The notes under the pieces: model-generated | Seen by the model: the letters and a program-made list of their open reading frames with translations, nothing else | What the model was told of the DNA's origin: nothing | Database searches by the model: none | DNA from: an uncultured Pelagibacteraceae bacterium | GTDB lineage: Bacteria > Pseudomonadota > Alphaproteobacteria > Pelagibacterales > Pelagibacteraceae | NCBI GenBank assembly: GCA_902526405.1 | Contig: CABZKL010000001.1 | Location: 62,001-126,000 of the forward strand | Direction of reading: 5' to 3' | DNA: 64,000 bases | Position numbers and translations under genes: made by a program | In this document: one piece after another, positions 59,552-64,000 of the stretch | How positions within the stretch are numbered: position 1 is the stretch's first letter | Layout: each line of letters begins with the position of its first letter

Positions 59552-60820
59552 ATGACAACAAATAATAAAAACATTCTTTATTGTTCTTTTTGCGGAAAAA
59601 GTCAGCATGAAGTTAGAAAATTAATTGCTGGACCAACTGTTTTCATTTGTGATGAGTGCGTTGAGCTATGCATGGATATTATTAAAGAAGAAAGCAAAGA
59701 TACTTTTGTTAAACATCAAGACGGTCTTCCTTCACCTAAAGAAATTTGTACAGTTTTAGACGATTATGTAATTGGACAAGCTCACGCTAAAAAAGTTTTA
59801 TCAGTAGCAGTTCATAATCATTATAAAAGATTAAATTACGAGAGTAAGACAAGTAAAAATGTTGAGCTTTCTAAGTCAAATATACTTTTAGTAGGCCCTA
59901 CAGGTTGTGGTAAAACTTTATTAGCACAAACACTTGCAAGAATTTTAGATGTTCCATTTACTATGGCAGATGCAACTACATTGACTGAAGCCGGTTATGT
60001 TGGTGAGGATGTTGAAAATATTATTTTAAAATTATTACAAGCTTCTGATTATAATGTAGAAAAAGCTCAAAGAGGAATAGTTTATATTGACGAAGTTGAC
60101 AAAATAAGTAGAAAATCTGAAAATCCATCAATCACTAGAGATGTCTCAGGTGAAGGTGTTCAACAAGCTTTGCTTAAAATTATGGAAGGGACTGTTGCTA
60201 GTGTGCCTCCACAAGGTGGAAGAAAACATCCACAACAAGAATTTTTGCAAGTCGATACAACAAATATATTGTTTATTTGTGGTGGTGCTTTTGCTGGATT
60301 AGATAAAATAATTTCTCAGAGGGACAAAGGAACTTCAATTGGATTTGGTGCTGATGTAAAAAATACCCAAGATAAGAAAACTGGTGAATGGATGAAAGGA
60401 CTTGAGCCTGAGGATTTATTAAAATTTGGATTAATTCCAGAATTTATAGGCAGACTACCAATGATTGCTACCCTTGAAGATCTGGACGAAAAATCCTTAA
60501 TAAAAATATTGCAGGAGCCAAAAAACTCTTTAACTAAACAATATCAAGAATTATTTAAATTAGATGGAGCTAAATTGCTATTTAGAGAAAATGCTCTCAA
60601 AGAGATAGCTCAAAAAGCAATAAAGAAAAAAACTGGTGCAAGGGGATTAAGATCAATTTTAGAAAATATTTTGTTAAAAACAATGTATGACTTACCAAGT
60701 AAAGAAAATATTGTCGAAGTAATTGTTGATTCAAGCGCTGCAAAAGGTCAGTCTCAACCTATTTTGGTTCACTCAAAAGACGATAATAAATCTAATTCAA
60801 ATAAGACTACAGCGGCTTAA
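59552..60820 (+). CDS. clpX: ATP-dependent Clp protease ATPase subunit ClpX
   Basis: N-terminal zinc finger [33 protein letters not shown]. Confidence 0.98.
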   Translation: MTTNNKNILYCSFCGKSQHEVRKLIAGPTVFICDECVELCMDIIKEESKDTFVKHQDGLPSPKEICTVLDDYVIGQAHAKKVLSVAVHNHYKRLNYESKTSKNVELSKSNILLVGPTGCGKTLLAQTLARILDVPFTMADATTLTEAGYVGEDVENIILKLLQASDYNVEKAQRGIVYIDEVDKISRKSENPSITRDVSGEGVQQALLKIMEGTVASVPPQGGRKHPQQEFLQVDTTNILFICGGAFAGLDKIISQRDKGTSIGFGADVKNTQDKKTGEWMKGLEPEDLLKFGLIPEFIGRLPMIATLEDLDEKSLIKILQEPKNSLTKQYQELFKLDGAKLLFRENALKEIAQKAIKKKTGARGLRSILENILLKTMYDLPSKENIVEVIVDSSAAKGQSQPILVHSKDDNKSNSNKTTAA

Positions 60821-60880
60821 TATCCCTAATAACTATTAAAAACCTGTTGCAAAATAAAATATAATATCCATATTACAGTT

Positions 60881-63259
60881 ATGGATGTTAAAATCTCACT
60901 ACCGCTTCTTCCTTTGAGAGACATCGTCGTCTTTCCAAGTATGGTTATTCCATTGTTTGTTGGAAGGGATAAATCCATATCTGCGTTAAATGAAGTTATG
61001 AAAAAGGATAAAAAAATTATCCTAGTCACTCAAAAAAATTCTGAAATTGACGATCCAAGTAAATCAGATGTCTTTATGTATGGATGTGAAGGTAATATTT
61101 TACAGTTATTAAAATTACCAGATGGTACGGTTAAGGTTTTAGTTGAAGGTATGAAAAGAGTTAAAATTTTAGATTTTAAAGATAATGAAAAATTTATTAT
61201 TTGCGATTATACATATTTCAATGATGTTTTATCTAAAGATGAGGATTTGTTTCCATTAGCATCTACAGCTTTAAAAAGACTAGAGAAGCTGACCTCAATA
61301 AATAAAAAAATATCTAATGAAACAATAAATACAATCAAGCAATTAAGAGACCCATCTCAAATTGCAGATAATATAGCATCACATATATCAGCCACAATTT
61401 CTGAAAAACAACAAATTTTTGAAACGAATGATGTTAAGAAAAGATTAAATGCCATAATCAAAATTATGGAAAATGAAACCAGTATAATTGGAGTTGAGAA
61501 AAGAATTAGAGGAAGAGTTAAAACTCAAATGGAAAAAACTCAGCGTGAGTATTATTTAAACGAACAATTGAAAGCTATTCAAAAAGAACTTGGTGAAATT
61601 GAAGATGGAAAAGATGAAACATCAAGCTTAAATAAAGCTATCACTAAAGCTAAAATGCCAAAAGATGTGGAAAAAAAATGTCTTCAGGAGTTAAAAAAAT
61701 TAAAAAACATGAGTCCTATGTCCGCTGAAGCTACAGTGGTAAGAAATTACTTAGATTGGATGACAGAACTTCCTTGGAATAAAAAAAGTGAAGTTGATAT
61801 CGATTTGACGAAGGCACAAAATACTCTAGATAAGGATCATTTTGGTTTAGAAAAAATTAAAGAAAGAATAGTAGAATTTCTTGCCGTTCAAAAAAGGATG
61901 GAAAAAATTAAAGGTCCAATTTTGTGTTTAGTTGGCCCACCAGGTGTAGGTAAAACTTCATTAGGAAAATCGATTGCCAAAGCTACTAATAGAGAATTCG
62001 TAAGAATGTCCGTTGGAGGTATGAGAGACGAGGCTGAAATTAGAGGTCATCGAAGAACTTATATTGGCTCACTCCCTGGCAAAATTATTCAGATGATGAA
62101 AAAAGCTGGAACTAAAAACCCTTTAATTTTGTTAGATGAGATTGATAAAATAGGAAATGATTACAGGGGAGATCCATCGTCTGCTTTATTGGAAGCTTTA
62201 GATCCAGAACAGAACACAACTTTTAATGATCATTATCTAGAGGTAGATTATGATCTGTCTGATGTAATGTTTGTTACAACTGCAAATACTCTAAATATAC
62301 TTCCCCCACTACTTGATAGAATGGAAGTGATCAGACTTGCCGGTTATACGGAGGATGAAAAAATTAGTATTGCTAATAAATATTTGTTACCAAAGCAAAT
62401 TAAAGACAATGGCGTTAAAGATAGAGAAATGAATTTAAGTGATGATATTATTAAAGAGGTAATTAGAGGTTATACTAAAGAGTCTGGAGTTAGAAACTTA
62501 GAGAGAGAAATTTCAAAAATAGCAAGAAAAGTAGTTAAGAAAATAGTCGCTGGAGAGGAAAAGGAAGTCAATGTTAATAACAAAAATCTATCTGATTTTC
62601 TTGGAGTTGCAAAATTTAATTTTGGAGAACTAGAAGCTGACAACAAAGTTGGTATTGTTGTTGGACTAGCATGGACAGAGTATGGTGGTGAGATACTTAA
62701 AATTGAAACAGTCACCATGCCTGGAAAAGGAAGAATGCAAATTACAGGTAAGCTTGGTGATGTAATGCAAGAGTCAGTTAAAGCTGCGAAATCTTTTGTG
62801 AGATCTAAATGTTTAGAATACGGAATTATTCCACCTGTATTTGAAAAGAAAGATTTTCATATTCATGTCCCTGAAGGTGCTACACCTAAAGATGGTCCAT
62901 CTGCTGGAGTGGGAATGGTTACATCTATTGTATCTTCTATTACAAATATTCCAGTTAGAAAAGACTTAGCTATGACAGGAGAAGTAACTTTGACTGGTCA
63001 GGTCTTACAAATTGGCGGATTAAAAGAAAAATTGTTAGCAGCACATAGAGCAGGAATTAAAGAAGTCTTAATTCCAAAAGAAAATGAAAAAGATCTTGTG
63101 GATATGCCAAAAAAAATAATGGATGATATAAAAATTACTCCTGTGGAACATGCAGATCAAGTAATTAAGATAGCATTAACAAAGGAATTAAAACCTACTG
63201 AATATGTTGAGGTTGATATATCAAAAAAAGATGACAAATCTCAAGCTAGTATTCAGTAA
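60881..63259 (+). CDS. lon: Lon protease
   Basis: GPPGVGKTSLGKSIA, GGMRDEAEIRGHRRTYIGSLPG, KDGPSAGVGM catalytic Ser. Confidence 0.98.
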   Translation: MDVKISLPLLPLRDIVVFPSMVIPLFVGRDKSISALNEVMKKDKKIILVTQKNSEIDDPSKSDVFMYGCEGNILQLLKLPDGTVKVLVEGMKRVKILDFKDNEKFIICDYTYFNDVLSKDEDLFPLASTALKRLEKLTSINKKISNETINTIKQLRDPSQIADNIASHISATISEKQQIFETNDVKKRLNAIIKIMENETSIIGVEKRIRGRVKTQMEKTQREYYLNEQLKAIQKELGEIEDGKDETSSLNKAITKAKMPKDVEKKCLQELKKLKNMSPMSAEATVVRNYLDWMTELPWNKKSEVDIDLTKAQNTLDKDHFGLEKIKERIVEFLAVQKRMEKIKGPILCLVGPPGVGKTSLGKSIAKATNREFVRMSVGGMRDEAEIRGHRRTYIGSLPGKIIQMMKKAGTKNPLILLDEIDKIGNDYRGDPSSALLEALDPEQNTTFNDHYLEVDYDLSDVMFVTTANTLNILPPLLDRMEVIRLAGYTEDEKISIANKYLLPKQIKDNGVKDREMNLSDDIIKEVIRGYTKESGVRNLEREISKIARKVVKKIVAGEEKEVNVNNKNLSDFLGVAKFNFGELEADNKVGIVVGLAWTEYGGEILKIETVTMPGKGRMQITGKLGDVMQESVKAAKSFVRSKCLEYGIIPPVFEKKDFHIHVPEGATPKDGPSAGVGMVTSIVSSITNIPVRKDLAMTGEVTLTGQVLQIGGLKEKLLAAHRAGIKEVLIPKENEKDLVDMPKKIMDDIKITPVEHADQVIKIALTKELKPTEYVEVDISKKDDKSQASIQ

Positions 63260-63477
63260 TAAACAAAATCTATAAAATAGAACTATTAGTAATTTTTTTT
63301 AGTAATTATATTTTTAGCAATTTATTTATTTAGACCTATTTCAAAACAGGAAAAAGATAGTTTTGAAAATAAGACAAATTGGAGGGGTGGATTTTAATTT
63401 TTACCCTATTTTAGAGCAATTATTAAATCTTGACGTTATTAATCTAAAAGATATAAATCACGTTACTTTTTGGTTAT

Positions 63478-63553
63478 GGGCGGTTAGCTCAGTTGGTAGA
63501 GCATCTCGTTTACACCGAGGGGGTCATAGGTTCGAGTCCTATACTGCCCACCA
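63478..63553 (+). tRNA. tRNA-Val (anticodon UAC)
   Basis: GGGCGGT...ACTGCCC acceptor, CTCGTTTACACCGAG anticodon arm, encoded CCA. Confidence 0.97.
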
Positions 63554-63565
63554 AGAATCAAAAGT

Positions 63566-63642
63566 GGGGGTGTAGCTCAGTTGGTTAGAGCGATCGCCTG
63601 TCACGCGATAGGTCGAGGGTTCGAGTCCCTTCACTCCCGCCA
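63566..63642 (+). tRNA. tRNA-Asp (anticodon GUC)
   Basis: GGGGGTG...CACTCCC acceptor, CGCCTGTCACGCG anticodon arm, encoded CCA. Confidence 0.97.
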
Positions 63643-63800
63643 CTTTTTTAATAAATTACCTCTAATTATCTAATACATTGAAATCATTAGCTTTTTTAGC
63701 CTATCCAATATAACTCATTGAAATTGTTAATTTTTTTTTTCAAAAAAAATGTGACGTATGAGCGCTTCAAGAACAAAAAAAAAGTGTTATATAGATTTCA

Positions 63801-64000
63801 ATGTTATCTGATTTTTTACAAAACTACTTACCTATCATAATTTTTTTAGTTCTAGCATTAGGACTAAGTTGTGCTTTTGTGGTAATTAATTTTATTCTTT
63901 CACCAAAAAGACCAGATCCTGAAAAGCTTTCAGCTTATGAATGTGGATTTGAACCATTTGAAGATTCAAGGATGGAGTTTGATGTAAGATTTTATTTGGT
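63801..64000 (+). CDS. nuoA: NADH-quinone oxidoreductase subunit A, truncated by window edge
   Basis: MLSDFLQNYLPIIIFLVLALGLSCAFVVINFILSPKRPDPEKLSAYECGFEPFEDSRMEFDVRFYLV. Confidence 0.95.
   Translation, partial: MLSDFLQNYLPIIIFLVLALGLSCAFVVINFILSPKRPDPEKLSAYECGFEPFEDSRMEFDVRFYL

Noticed and set aside
63363-63575. 70-aa plus-strand ORF in the track
   Set aside because: It runs through the tRNA-Val gene (translating as VSSVGRASRLHRGGHRFESYTA, a typical tRNA artefact) and is not a credible protein.
1-64000. CRISPR arrays, prophage, transposons, toxin-antitoxin or defence islands
   Set aside because: No repeat-spacer arrays, integrases, transposases or recognisable defence genes were found on either strand.

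Overview
AT-rich, very gene-dense window. Gene content and order (thiV with a THI box, aceA with a ScfR/RamB-type regulator, aprM-aprB-aprA, suyAB/xsc, tig-clpP-clpX-lon, three tRNAs, nuoA) are consistent with a SAR11/Pelagibacterales-like alphaproteobacterium; this is inferred from content only. Most of the window is ordinary streamlined chromosome. No CRISPR array, prophage, IS element or rRNA was seen. The main points of interest are: (1) a C2/C3 sulfonate and sulfite neighbourhood at about 35-51 kb: AprMBA, two putative sulfite/sulfate exporters, SuyAB, Xsc, and further on a GMC dehydrogenase and a TRAP transporter that could together form an isethionate-type route; (2) a TPP riboswitch whose conserved 3' strand is also the Shine-Dalgarno of the SSS-family transporter thiV; (3) a decayed HIT-family pseudogene (34.5-34.9 kb) and a bcp frameshift in an A9 tract, both unusual in a streamlined genome; (4) several small ORFs below the ORF-track cutoff, notably a 53-aa ORF just upstream of aceA; (5) extreme compaction: six convergent gene pairs whose stop codons share a TTAA, and divergent start codons that overlap (CATG) or are 2 bp apart; (6) an 11-bp inverted match that could mask the nuoA start codon. 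All assignments were made by reading the sequence and from knowledge of the families. No database search was run.
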